Below are positions 33,798 to 44,682 of a stretch of DNA of 64,000 bases, one piece after another. This DNA comes from Cervus elaphus (taxonomy: Eukaryota > Chordata > Mammalia > Artiodactyla > Cervidae), in the NCBI RefSeq assembly GCF_910594005.1, contig NC_057841.1, positions 16,725,001-16,789,000 on the forward strand. Direction: 5' to 3'. The first letter of the stretch is position 1. Each line of letters starts with the position of its first letter. The notes below the pieces were generated by a model. That model did not search any database and was not told the DNA's origin. It saw nothing but the letters and a program-made list of their open reading frames with translations. Made by a program: the position numbers and the translations under genes.

Positions 33798-36028
33798 AGT
33801 TCAGTCCAGTTCACTCACTCAGTCGTGTCTGACTCTTTGTGACCCCATGGCCTGCAGTACCCCAGGCCTCCCTGTCCATCACCAACTCCTGGAGTTTGCT
33901 CGAACTCATGTCCATTGAGTCAATGATGCCATCCAACAATCTCATCCTCCATTGTCCCCTTCTCCACCAGCCTTCAAATTTCCCAGCATCAGGGTCTTTT
34001 CAAATGGGTCAGTTCTTTGCATCAGGTGGCCAAAGTTTTGGAATTTCAGCTTTAGCATCTGTCCTTACAATGAATATTCAGGACAGATTTACTTGAGCAC
34101 GGTTTGATTGTCTCTCCATGCAGTCCAAGAGACTCTCAAAAGTCTTCTCCAACAACAGAGTTCAAAAGCATCAATTCTTTAGTTCTTAGCTTTCTTTATA
34201 GTACAATTCCTACATCCATATATGACTAATGGAAAAACCATAGCTTTAACTAGATGGACCTTTGATGGCAAAGTAATGCCTCTTCTTTTTAACATCTAGG
34301 TTGGTCTTAACTTTCCTTCAAAGAAGAAGTGTCTTTTAATTTCATGGCTGCAGTCACCATCTGCAGTGATTTTGGAGTCCCTCCAAAATAAAGTCTGCCA
34401 CTGTTTTCATTGCTTCCCCATCTAGATGCCATGAAGTTATGGGGCCAGATGCCATGATCTTCGTTTTCTGAATGTTGAGTTTTAAGCCAACTTTTTCACT
34501 CTCCTCTTTCACTTTCATCAAGAGGCTCTTTAGTTCTTCTCTTTCTGCCATAAGGGTGATGTCATCTGCATATGAGGTTATTGATATTTCTTCTGGCAAT
34601 CTTGATTCCGGCTTGTGCTTCATCCAGCCCAGCGTTTCTCATGATGTACTCTGCATGTAAGTTAAATAAGCAGGGTGACAATATACAGCCTTGACGTACT
34701 CCTTTTCCTATTTGGAACCAGTCTGTTGTTCCATGTCCAGTTCTAACTATTGTTTCTTGGCCTGCATAGAGATTTCTCAGGAGGCAGACCAGGTGGTCTG
34801 GTGTTCCCATCTCTTTCAGAATTTTCCACAGTTTGTTGTGATCTACACAGTCAAAGGCTTTAGCATAGTCAATAAAGCAGAAGTAAATATTTTTCTGGAA
34901 ATCTCTTGCTTTTTCAATGATCCAACAGATGTTGGCAATTTGGTCTCTGATTCCTATGCCTTTCCAAAACCCAGCTTGAACATCTGGAAGTTCACAGTTC
35001 ATGTACTGTTGAAGCCTGGCTTGGAAAGTTTTGAGCATTACTTTGCTAGTGTGTGAAATGAGTGCAATTGTGTAGTAGCTTGAGCATTCTTTGGCATTGC
35101 CTTTCTTTGGGATTGGAATGAAAACTGACCTTTTCCAGTCCTGTGGCCACTGATGAGTTTTCCAAATTTGCTGGCATATTGAGTGCAGCACTTTCACAGC
35201 ATCATCTTTCAGGATTTGAAATAGCTCAGCTATAATTCCATCACCTCCACTAACTTTCTTCATGGTGATGCCTCCTAAGGTCCACTTGACTTCACATTCC
35301 AGGAGGTCTGGTTCTAGGTGAGTGATCACACCATCATGATTTTCTGGGTCGTGAAGATCTTTTCTGTACAGTTCTTCTGTGTATTCTTGCCACCTATTCT
35401 TAATATCTTCTGCTTCTGTTAGGTCCATACCATTTTGGTCCTTTATTGTGCCCATATATGCATGAAATGTTCCCTTGGTATCTCTGATTTTCTTGAAGAG
35501 ATCTCTAGTTTTTCCCATTCTGTTGTTTTCCTCTACTTCTTTGTGCTGATCACTGAGCAAGACTTTCTTATCTCTCCTTGCTATTCTTTGGAACTCTGTA
35601 TTCAAATGAGTATATCTTTCCTTTTCTCCTTTGCTTTTCACTTCTCTTCTTTTCACAGCTATTTGTAAGACCTCCTCAGACAGCCATTTTGACTTTTTGA
35701 GTTTCTTTTTCTTGAGAATGGCCTTGATCACTGTCTCCTGTACAATGTCACAAACCTCTGTCCATATCTCTTCAGGCACTCTTGTCTATCAGATCTAATC
35801 CCTTGAATCTATTTGTCACTTCCACTGTATAATCATATCAGATTAGATTTAAGTCATACCTGAATGGTCTAGTGGTTTCCTTACTTTCTTCAATTTAAGT
35901 CTGAATTTGGCAATAAGGAGTTCATGATCTGAGCCACAGTCAGCTCCCAGTCTTGTTTTTGCTGACTGTATAGAGCTTCTTCATCACTGGCTGCAAATAA
36001 TATAATAAATCTGATTTCTGTATTGACC
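33798..36028 (-). mobile_element. BovB LINE, 2.2-kb 5'-truncated copy
   Basis: The longest BovB in the window, antisense. The 3' end is the CAGTTCAGTCCAGTTCACTC tail at 33798. Going leftward in the element it covers the 3' UTR-like region, the reverse transcriptase domain and part of the region upstream, up to GGCTGCAAATAATATAATAA at 35990-36009. About 1 kb of the 5' part, with the endonuclease, is missing. It abuts the older L1 head to head at about 36029. Confidence 0.95.
34354..35779 (-). pseudogene. BovB reverse transcriptase, broken by frameshift
   Basis: Encodes the central and RT region of the BovB LINE protein, which copies element RNA into DNA at a nicked chromosomal target. A stop-free frame of about 405 codons runs from 35779 down to about 34573. 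It includes the motif A block FIDYAKAFD (34853-34876) and a GVRQGCILSP block (motif B region). The catalytic YADD codons at 34561-34572 are present but out of frame: relative to other copies here, two bases are missing just upstream (between 34573 and 34574). The C-terminal frame resumes from there to about 34354. The product would lose the catalytic YADD, so it is a pseudogene despite the long open frame. The start is not a true start; the element is 5'-truncated. Confidence 0.9.
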
Positions 36029-36030
36029 AC

Positions 36031-37840
36031 CTAGTAGGACACTTTAATACCCCACTCACAGCAATGGACAGATCATCCAAACAGAAGATTAATAAGGAAA
36101 CACAAGTCTTAAATGATACATTAGATGAGATGGATTTCATTGATGTCTTTAGGACTTTCCATTGAAATGCAGAATACACCTTCTTCTCAAGTGCACATGG
36201 AACATTCTAGAGATAGACCACATCTTGTGTCACAAATCAAACCTCAGTAAACTTAAGAAAATTGAAATCGTATCAAGCATCTTCTCCAACCACAACACTA
36301 TGAGACTAGATATCAATTACAAGAAAAAAAAGAACTGTGAGAAATGCAAACACATTGAGGTTAAACAGCATGTTTCTAAATAACCAACAGTTTACTGAAG
36401 AAATCAAAAGGGAAATCAAAAAAATTCTGGAAAAAAATGACAATGGAAACATGACAACTCAAAACCTATGGGATGCAGCAAAAGCAGTTGTAAGAGGGAA
36501 GTTTATAACAATACAATCAGACCCCAAAAAAACAAGAAAAATATTGAATAGACAATCTAACTTTACACCTAAAACAACTGGAAAAAGAACAACAGCAACA
36601 ACAAAAAGAACACACCAAAATTAGTAGAAGGAAAGCAATCATAAAGATCCAAGCAGAAATAAATGAAAAATAAATGAAAGAAATAATAGTTAAGATTAAT
36701 AAAACTAAAAGTTGACTCTTTGAGAGAATAAACAAAATTGGCAAGCCTTTAGAAAGACTCATCAAGAAAACAATGAGAGAAGAATCAAGTCAGCAAAATT
36801 AGAAATGAAAAAGGAGAGGTTACAAAAGACAATGCAGAAATGCAAAGGATTATAAGAGACTATTTTGAACAACTATATGGCAATAAAATGGATAACCTGG
36901 AAGAAATGAACAGATTCTTAGAAAAGTTCCATCTTCCAAGACTGAACCAGGAAGAAATAGAAATTATGAACAATCCAATTACAAGCACTGAAATTGAAGC
37001 TGTGATCAAAAATCTCTCAAAAAACAAAAGCCCAGGATCAGATGGTTTCACACAAGAATTCTATCAAACATTCAAAGAAGAGCTAATGCCTATCCTTCTA
37101 AAACTCTTTCAAAAATTCCAGTGGTAGGAAGACTTCTAAACTCATTCTATGAGGCCACCATCACCCTGATATCAAAATCAGACAAAGACAACACAGAAAA
37201 AGAAAACTACAGGTCAATATCACTGATGAACATAGATGCAAAAATCCTCAACAAAATTTTAGCAAACAGAATTCAGCAACACATCAAAAGGCTCATTCAC
37301 CATGATCAAGTTGGTTTTATTTCAGGAATGCAAGGATTCTTCAATATATGCAAATCAATCAATGTGATACACTATATTAACAAATTGAAAGATAAAAACA
37401 ATATGATAATCTCAATAGATGCAGAAAAAAGCCTTTGACAAATTTCAACACACATTTATGATTAAAACTCTTCAAAAAATGGTCACAGAAGGAACCTACC
37501 TCAACATAGTAAAGGCCATATATCATAAGACTACAGCAAACATTATTCTCATTGGTAAAAACCTGAAAACATTCCCTCTTAGATCAGGAATAAGACAAGT
37601 GTATCCACTTTCACGACTATTATTCAACATATTTCTGGAAGTCCTAGCTAGAGCAATCCAAGAAGAAAAAGAAATAAAAGGAATCCAGATCAGAACAGAA
37701 GAAGTAAAGCTCTCATTGTTTGCAGATGACATGATAGTGTACATAGAAAACCCTAAAGATAGTATAAGAAAATTACTAGAGCTAATCAGAGAATTTGGCA
37801 AAGTTTCAGGATACAAAATCAATACACAGAAATCACTTGC
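36031..37840 (+). mobile_element. Older L1 host copy, part 1
   Basis: Sense L1 beginning inside the ORF2 endonuclease region (GACACTTTAATACCCCACTC) and running through the RT region to the insertion point of the young L1. The frame is broken many times: short open pieces at 36840-37127, 37121-37438 and 37419-37840 shift register. FADD-type motif codons are visible near 37721-37732. Parts 2-4 lie at 42155-42288, 42548-44025 and 44311-44682. Confidence 0.93.
37419..37840 (+). pseudogene. Older L1 ORF2 RT remnant
   Basis: The longest surviving piece of the RT domain in the older L1 before interruption. It has a FDKFQHTFMIKTLQK-type segment and SLFADDMIVYIENP containing the FADD catalytic box. 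The upstream frame is shifted by extra A residues in the AGAAAAAAGCC run near 37423. It continues after the young L1 at 42155. Confidence 0.85.
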
Positions 37841-37978
37841 TTTGAGGTGGGTCTCTTGTAGACAGCATATATAGGGGTCTTGTTTTTGTATCCATTCAGC
37901 CAATCTTTGTCTTTTGGTTGGGGCATTCAACCCATTTACATTTAAGGTAATTATTGATAGGTGTGGTCCCGTTGCCAT
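37841..37978 (-). pseudogene. ORF2 N-terminal start of young L1, inverted
   Basis: The minus strand reads from an ATG at 37976-37978 for 46 codons and then leaves the element at 37841. It carries the first endonuclease motifs: ITLNVNGLN (the N-containing metal site) and QETHLK (the catalytic E). These residues are cut off from the rest of ORF2 by the inversion, so the sense ORF2 lacks the first part of its endonuclease. Confidence 0.93.
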
Positions 37979-38029
37979 TTACTTTGTTGTTTTGGGTTCA
38001 CGTTTATACAACCTTTCTGCATTTCCTGT

Positions 38030-38116
38030 CTAGAGAAGATCCTTTAGCATTTGTTGAAGAGCTGGTTTGGTAGTGCTGAATTCTCTCAGCTTTTGCTTAT
38101 CTGTAAAGCTTTTGAG
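38030..38116 (-). pseudogene. ORF1 C-terminus of young L1, inverted
   Basis: Minus-strand frame of 28 codons ending at the TAG whose complement is 38030-38032. It contains DKQKLREFS and PALQQMLKDLL, a typical C-terminal end of the ruminant L1 RNA-binding protein. About 50 bases of spacer separate it from the ORF2 start, which matches the normal ORF1-ORF2 arrangement. Confidence 0.85.
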
Positions 38117-38118
38117 TT

Positions 38119-41100
38119 CTAGACACATACAGACTGAAAGTGAAGGGCTGGAAAAAAATATTTCATGCAAACGGAGACCAAAAGAAAGCAGGAGTCGCAA
38201 TACTCATATCAGATAAAATAGACTTTCAAATAAAAGCTGTGAAAAGAGACAAAGAAGGACACTACATAATGATCAAAGGATCAATCCAAGAAGAAGATAT
38301 AACAATTATAAATATATATGCACCCAACATAGGAGCACCGCAATATGTACGGCAAACACTAACGAGTATGAAAGAGGAAATTAATAGTAACACAATAATA
38401 GTGGGAGACTTTAATACCCCACTCACAACTATGGATAGATCAACTACACAGAAAATTAACAAGGAAACACAAACTTTAAATGACACAATGGACCAGCTAG
38501 ACCTAATTGATATCTATAGGACATTTCACCCCAAAACAATCAACTTCACCTTTTTCTCAAGTGCACACGGAACCTTCTCCAGAATAGATCACATCCTGGG
38601 CCATAAATCTGGTCTTGGAAAATTCAAAAAAATTGAAATCATTCCAGTCATCTTTTCTGACCACAGTGCAGTAAGATTAGATCTCAATTACAGGAAAAAA
38701 ATTGTTAAAAATTCAAACACATGGAGGCTAAATAACACACTTCTGAATAACCAACAAATCATAGAAGAAATCAAAAAAGAAATCAAAATATGTATAGAAA
38801 TGAATGAAAATGAAAACACAACAACCCAAAACCTATGGGACACTGTAAAAGCAGTGCTAAGGGGAAAGTTCATAGCATTACAGGCTTACATCAAGAAACA
38901 AGAAAAAAGCCAAATAAATAACCTAACTCTACACCTAAAGCAATTAGAGAAGGAAGAAATGAAGAACCCCAGGGTTAGCAGAAGGAAAGAAATCTTAAAA
39001 ATCAGGGCAGAAATAAATGCAAAAGAAACTAAAGAGACCATAGCAAAAATCAACAAAGCTAAAAGCTGGTTTTTTGAAAAAATAAACAAAATTGACAAAC
39101 CATTAGCAAGACTCATTAAGAAGCAAAGAGAGAAGAACCAAATTAACAAAATTAGAAATGAAAATGGAGAGATCACAACAGACAACACTGAAATACAAAG
39201 GATCATAAGAGACTACTACCAGCAGCTCTATGCCAATAAAATGGACAACTTGGATGAAATGGACAAATTCTTAGAAAAGTATAACTTTCCAAAACTGAAC
39301 CAGGAAGAAATAGAAGATCTTAACAGACCCATCACAGGCAAGGAAATCGAAAGTGTAATCAAAAATCTTCCAGCAAACAAAAGCCCAGGACCAGATGGCT
39401 TCACAGCTGAATTCTACCAAAAATTTAGAGAAGAGCTAACACCTACCTTACTCAAACTCTTCCAGAAAATTGCAGAAGAAGGTAAACTTCCAAACTCATT
39501 CTATGAGGCCACCATCACCCTAATTCCAAAACCAGACAAAGATGCCACAAAAAAAGAAAACTACAGGCCAATATCACTGATGAACATAGATGCAAAAATC
39601 CTTAACAAAATTCTAGCAAACAGAATCCAACAACATATTAAAAAAAATCATACACCACGACCAAGTGGGCTTTATCCCAGGAATGCAAGGATTCTTCAAT
39701 ATCCGCAAATCAATCAACGTAATACACCACATTAACAAATTGAAAGATAAAAACCATATGATTATCTCAATAGATGCAGAGAAAGCCTTTGACAAAATTC
39801 AACACTCATTTATGATTAAAACTCTCCAAAAAGCAGGAATAGAAGGAACATACCTCAACATTATAAAAGCCATATATGACAAACCCACAGCAAGCATCAC
39901 CCTCAATGGTGAAAAATTGAAAGCATTCCCCCTGAAATCAGGAACAAGACAAGGGTGCCCACTGTCACCACTACTGTTCAACATAGTGTTGGAAGTTTTG
40001 GCCACAGCAATCAGAGCAGAAAAAGAAGTAAAAGGAATCCAGATAGGAAAAGAAGAAGTGAAACTCTCACTGTTTGCAGATGACATGATCCTCTACATAG
40101 AAAACCCTAAAGACTCTACCAGAAAATTACTAGAACTAATCAATGAATATAGTAAAGTTGCAGGATATAAAATTAACACACAGAAATCCCTTGCATTCCT
40201 ATATACTAACAATGAAAAAACAGAAAGAGAAATTAAGGAAACAATACCATTCACCATTGCAACAAAAAGAATAAAATACTTAGGAGTATATCTACCTAAA
40301 GAAACAAAAGACCTATACATAGAAAACTATAAAACACTGATGAAAGAAATCAAAGAGGACACAAACAGATGGAGAAACATACCGTGTTCATGGATTGGAA
40401 GAATCAATATTGTCAAAATGGCTATTCTACCCAAAGCAATCTATAGATTCAATGCAATCCCTATCAAGCTACCAACGGTATTTTTCACAGAACTAGACCA
40501 AAGAATTTCACAATTTGTATGGAAATACAAAAAACCTCGAATAGCCAAAGTAATCTTGAGAAAGAAGAATGGAACTGGAGGAATCAACCTGCCTGACTTC
40601 AGACTCTACTACAAAGCCACAGTCATCAAGACAGTATGGTACTGGCACAAAGACAGAAATATAGATCAATGGAACAGAATAGAAAGCCCAGAGATAAATC
40701 CACGAACCTATGGACACCTTATCTTTGACAAAGGAGGCAAGGATATACAATGGAAAAAAGACAACCTCTTTAACAAGTGGTGCTGGGAAAACTGGTCAAC
40801 CACTTGTAAAAGAATGAAACTAGAACACTTTCTAACACCATACACAAAAATAAACTCAAAATGGATTAAAGATCTAAATGTAAGACCAGAAACTATAAAA
40901 CTCCTAGAGGAGAACATAGGCAAAACACTCTCTGACATAAATCACAGCAAGATCCTCTATGACCCACCTCCCAGAATATTGGAAATAAAAGCAAAACTAA
41001 ACAAATGGGATCTAATGAAACTTAAAAGCTTTTGCACTACAAAGGAAACTATAAGTAAGGTGAAAAGACAGCCGTCAGATTGGGAGAAAATAATAGCAAA

Positions 41101-41797
41101 TGAAGAAACAGACAAAGGATTAATCTCAAAAATATACAAGCAACTCCTGAAGCTCAATTCCAGAAAAATAAATGACCCAATCAAAAAATGGGCCAAAGAA
41201 CTAAACAGACATTTCTCCAAAGAAGACATACAGATGGCTAACAAACACATGAAAAGGTGCTCAACATCACTCATTATTAGAGAAATGCAAATCAAAACCA
41301 CAATGAGGTACCATTACACGCCAGTCAGGATGGCTGCTATCCAAAAGACTACAAGCAATAAATGCTGGAGAGGGTGTGGAGAAAAGGGAACCCTCTTACA
41401 CTGTTGGTGGGAATGCAAACTAGTACAGCCACTATGGAAAACAGTGTGGAGATTCCTTAAAAAACTGGAAATAGAACTGCCATATGACCCAGCAATCCCA
41501 CTTTTGGGCATACACACTGAGGAAACCAGATCTGAAAGAGACACGTGCACCCCAATGTTCATTGCAGCACTGTTTATAATAGCCAGGACATGGAAGCAAC
41601 CTAGATGCCCATCAGCAGATGAATGGATAAGGAAGCTGTGGTACATATACACCATGGAATATTACTCAGCTGTCAAAAAGAATTCATTTGAATCAGTCCT
41701 AATGAGATGGATGAAACTGGAGCCCATTATACAGAGTGAAGTAAGCCAGAAAGATAAAGAACATTACAGCATACTAACACATATATATGGAATTTAG
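38119..41797 (+). pseudogene. L1 ORF2 (endonuclease-RT) of young L1, one frameshift
   Basis: Encodes the L1 endonuclease-reverse transcriptase minus its first ~47 residues. Frame 1 is open from 38119 to the A8 run at 39640-39647. Frame 2 is open from there to the TAG at 41795-41797. Endonuclease motifs GDFN (38404-38415) and SDHSAVRLD (38656-38682) are intact. The RT core follows, with the catalytic FADD at 40073-40084, and a cysteine-rich C-terminus (CWRGCG through HCWWEC near 41360-41430). The product ends in HIYGI, the usual L1 end. One extra A in the homopolymer is the only break I see. It is not functional as it stands because of the frameshift and the missing N-terminus. Confidence 0.95.
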
Positions 41798-42136
41798 AAA
41801 GATGGTAATGATAACCCTATATGCAAAACAGAAAAAGAGACACAGAAATACAGAACAGACTTTTGAACTCTGTGGGAGAATGTGAGGGTGGGATGTTTCA
41901 AAAGAACAGCATGTATACTATCTATGGTGAAACAGATCACCAGCCCAGGTGGGATGCATGAGACAAGTGCTCGGGCCTGGTGCACTGGGAAGACCCAGAG
42001 GAGTCGGGTGAAGAGGGAGGTGGGAGGGGGGATCGGGATGGGGAATAAGTGTAAATCTATGGCTGATTCATATCAATGTATGACAAAACCCACTGAAATG
42101 TTGTGAAGTAATTAGCCTCCAACTAATAAAAAAATT
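41798..42136 (+). other. Young L1 3' UTR with G-rich tract and poly(A) signal
   Basis: The region runs from the ORF2 stop to the tail. It holds a G-run cluster at 42015-42043 and the AATAAA signal at 42125-42130, a few bases before the poly(A) tail. A GGGATGCATGAGACAAGTGC block and GTAATTAGCCTCCAACTAAT are characteristic of the ruminant L1 3' end; the latter recurs in reverse in other L1 pieces. Confidence 0.88.
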
Positions 42137-42154
42137 AAAAAAAAAAAAAAAAAA

Positions 42155-42288
42155 GAAATCACTTGCATTTCTATATGCTAACAATGAAAAATCAGAAAGA
42201 GTAATTAAGGAATCGATCCCATTCACCATTGCAACAAAAAGAATTAAATATCTAGGGATAAACTTACCTAAGGAAACAAAAGAACTGT
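42155..42288 (+). mobile_element. Older L1 host copy, part 2
   Basis: Resumes with the duplicated GAAATCACTTGC, then CATTTCTATATGCTAACAAT and AGGAAACAAAAGAACTGT. It is interrupted by a BovB 3' end at 42289. Confidence 0.93.
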
Positions 42289-42547
42289 TCAGTTCAGTTC
42301 AGTTACTCAGTCCTATCTGACTATTTGTGACCCCATGGACTGCAGCACACCAGGCTTCCCTGTCCATCACCAACTCCAGGAGCTTGCTCAAACTCATGTC
42401 CATTGAGTCAGTGATACCATCCAACCATCTCATCCTCCATCGTCCCCTTCTCCTCCTGCCCTCAATCTTTCCCAGCATCAGGGTCTTGTCAAATGAGTCA
42501 GTTCTTTGCATCAGGTGACCAAAGTATTGGAGTTTCAGCTTCAACAT
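42289..42547 (-). mobile_element. BovB LINE 3' end inside older L1
   Basis: Antisense copy: TCAGTTCAGTTCAGTTACTC tail, CACCAGGCTTCCCTGTCCAT, GGTGACCAAAGTATTGGAGT. The L1 sequence CTGT appears on both sides (42285-42288 and 42548-42551), a short target duplication. Confidence 0.93.
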
Positions 42548-44025
42548 CTGTACACAGAAAATTATAAGACACTAATGAAAGAAATCAAAGATGATATAAA
42601 CAGATGGAGAGATATTCCATATTCCTGGATAGGAAGAATCAATATTGTGAAAATGACTATACCACCAAATGCAACCTACAAATTCAAAGTGATCCCTTAT
42701 CAAAATTACCAATGGCATTTTTCACAGAACTAGAACAAAAATTTTCACAATTCATATGGAAACCCAAAAGACCCTGGATAGCCAAAGCAGTCTTGAGAAA
42801 GCAGAATGAAGCTAGAGGAAACAACCTTCTTGACTTCAGGTTATATTGCAAAGCTATAGTCATCAAGTCAGTATGGTACTGGCACAAAAACAGAAATATA
42901 GACCAATGGAACAAGATAAAAAGCCCAGAAATAAACCCATGCACCTATGGGTACCTTATTTTTGACAAAGGAGGCAAGAATATACAATGGGGCAGAGATA
43001 GCCTCTTCAATAAGTGGTGCTGGGAAAATTGGACAGCTACATATAAAAGAATGAAATGAGATCACTTTCTAATACCATACATAAAGGTAAACTCAAAAAG
43101 GATTAAATACCTAAATGTAAGACCAGAAACTATAAAATTCTTAGAGGAAAACATAGGCAGAACCCTCGATGACAGAAATCAAAGCAAGACCCTCTATGAC
43201 CCACCTCATAGAGTAATGGAAATAAAAACAAAAGTAAACATGTGGGACCTTAAACTTAAAAGCTTTTGCACAACAAAGGAAACTATAAACAAGGTGAAAA
43301 GACAGCCCTCAGAATGGGAGAAAATAATAGCAAATGAAACAACTGACAAAGGATTAATTTCCAAAATATGCAAGTAGCTCATACAACTCAATGCCAGGGG
43401 GGGGGGGGAAAAAAAAACAATCAAAAAGTGGGAAAAAGACTTAAACAGACATTTCTCAAAGAAGACATACAGATGGCTAACAAACACATGAAACATACTC
43501 ATTATTAGAGAAACGCAAATCAAAACCACAATGAGATATCACCTCACACCAGTGAGAATGGCCATGATCAAAAAGTCTATAAACAATAAATGCTGGAGAG
43601 GGTGGCGAGAAAAGGGAATGCTCTTGAACTGTTGGTGGGAATGTAAATTGATACAGCCACTGTGGAAGATGGTATCGAGACTCCTTTAAAAACTAGGAAT
43701 AAAACCGCTATATGACCCAGCAATCCCACACCTAGGCATATACCATGAGATAAACAAAATTGAAAAGGACACATGTATCACAAATTTAACTGAAAAGTTG
43801 AAAGCACTATTTACAATAACTAGAACATGGAATCAACCTAGATGTCCATTGACAAATGAATGGATAAAGAAATTATGGTGGATAAACACAATGGGATATT
43901 ACTCGGCCATAAAAAGAAACACATTTGAGTCAGTTCTGATGAGGTGGATGAACCTAGAACCTATTATACAGAGTGAAGTGAGTCAGAAAGAGAAAGATAA
44001 ATATGGTATTCTAACACATATATAT
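42548..44025 (+). mobile_element. Older L1 host copy, part 3
   Basis: L1 ORF2 C-terminal half, sense. A 151-codon open piece (42604-43059) survives, then several stops and frameshifts. A run of 12 G and 8 A at 43397-43416 replaces an A-rich stretch. The C-terminal segment near 43798-44025 still reads SEVSQKEKDKYGILTHIY before a SINE insertion cuts it. Confidence 0.93.
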
Positions 44026-44297
44026 CAGAGAAGGCAATGGCACCCCACTCCAGTACTCTTGCCTGGAAAATCCCACGGATGGAGGAGCCTGGTAGGCTGC
44101 AGTCCATGGGGTCGCTAAGAGTCAGACACAACTGAGTGACTTCACTTTCACTTTTCACTTTCACACATTGGAGAAGGAAATGGCAACCCACTCCAGTATT
44201 CTTGCCTGGAGAATCCCAGGGATGGGGATCCTGGTGGGCTGCCATCTATGGGGTCGCACAGAGTCGGACATGACTGAAGCGACTTAGCAGCAGCAGC
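44026..44297 (+). repeat. Bov-A2 dimeric SINE with target-site duplication
   Basis: Two BovA monomers in sense orientation joined by ACTTTCACTTTTCACTTTCA, ending in GACTTAGCAGCAGCAGC. The 13-base L1 sequence AACACATATATAT is duplicated at 44013-44025 and 44298-44310. Confidence 0.97.
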
Positions 44298-44310
44298 AAC
44301 ACATATATAT

Positions 44311-44682
44311 GGAATCTATAAAAATGGTACTGAAGAATTTATTTGCAGGGAAGCAATGGAGAAACAGACATAGAGAATAGACTTATGGACATGGGGAGAG
44401 GGGAGGATAGGGTGAGATGTATGGAGAGAGTAACATGGAAACTTACATTACCATATGTAAAATAGATAGCTAACAGGAATTTGCTATATGGCTCAGGAAA
44501 CTAAAACACGGGCTCTGTATCAACCTAGAGGGGTGGGATGGGCAGGGAGATGGGAGGGAGGTTCAGAAGGAGGGGATATATGTATACCTGTGGCTGATTC
44601 ATGTTGAGGTTTGACAGAAAACAACAAAATTCTGTAAAGCAATTATGCTTCATTTAAAGCAAAAAGAGAGAGAGAGAGAGAA
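44311..44682 (+). mobile_element. Older L1 host copy, part 4 (3' UTR)
   Basis: GGAATCTATAAAAATGGTAC then 3' UTR with GGGATGGGCAGGGAGATGGG, GTGGCTGATTCATGTTGAGG and AAAGCAATTATGCTTCATTT. The tail is no longer poly(A) but a (AG)n run at 44667-44682. Confidence 0.9.

Larger units (their letters stand above)
37841..42154 (+). mobile_element. Young ruminant L1 with 5' inversion (twin priming)
   Basis: A 4.3-kb L1 inserted in the older L1. The sense part runs 38119-42154 and ends in a poly(A) tail at about 42137-42154. The first 278 bases (37841-38118) are inverted and hold the ORF1 C-terminus, the inter-ORF spacer and the ORF2 start. The host sequence GAAATCACTTGC is duplicated at 37829-37840 and 42155-42166 (13 bases if one ambiguous A is counted). 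ORF2 is open except for one frameshift, so the copy is young. It has lost the 5' UTR and most of ORF1 and cannot move by itself. Confidence 0.97.

Noticed and set aside
39665..41797. 710-codon frame as an active host or viral polymerase gene
   Set aside because: It is the C-terminal two thirds of L1 ORF2 (FADD box, L1-type cysteine-rich end, poly(A) tail and target duplication).
44667..44682. (AG)n run as a separate microsatellite
   Set aside because: It sits exactly where the poly(A) tail of the older L1 should be, so I treat it as the degenerated tail.
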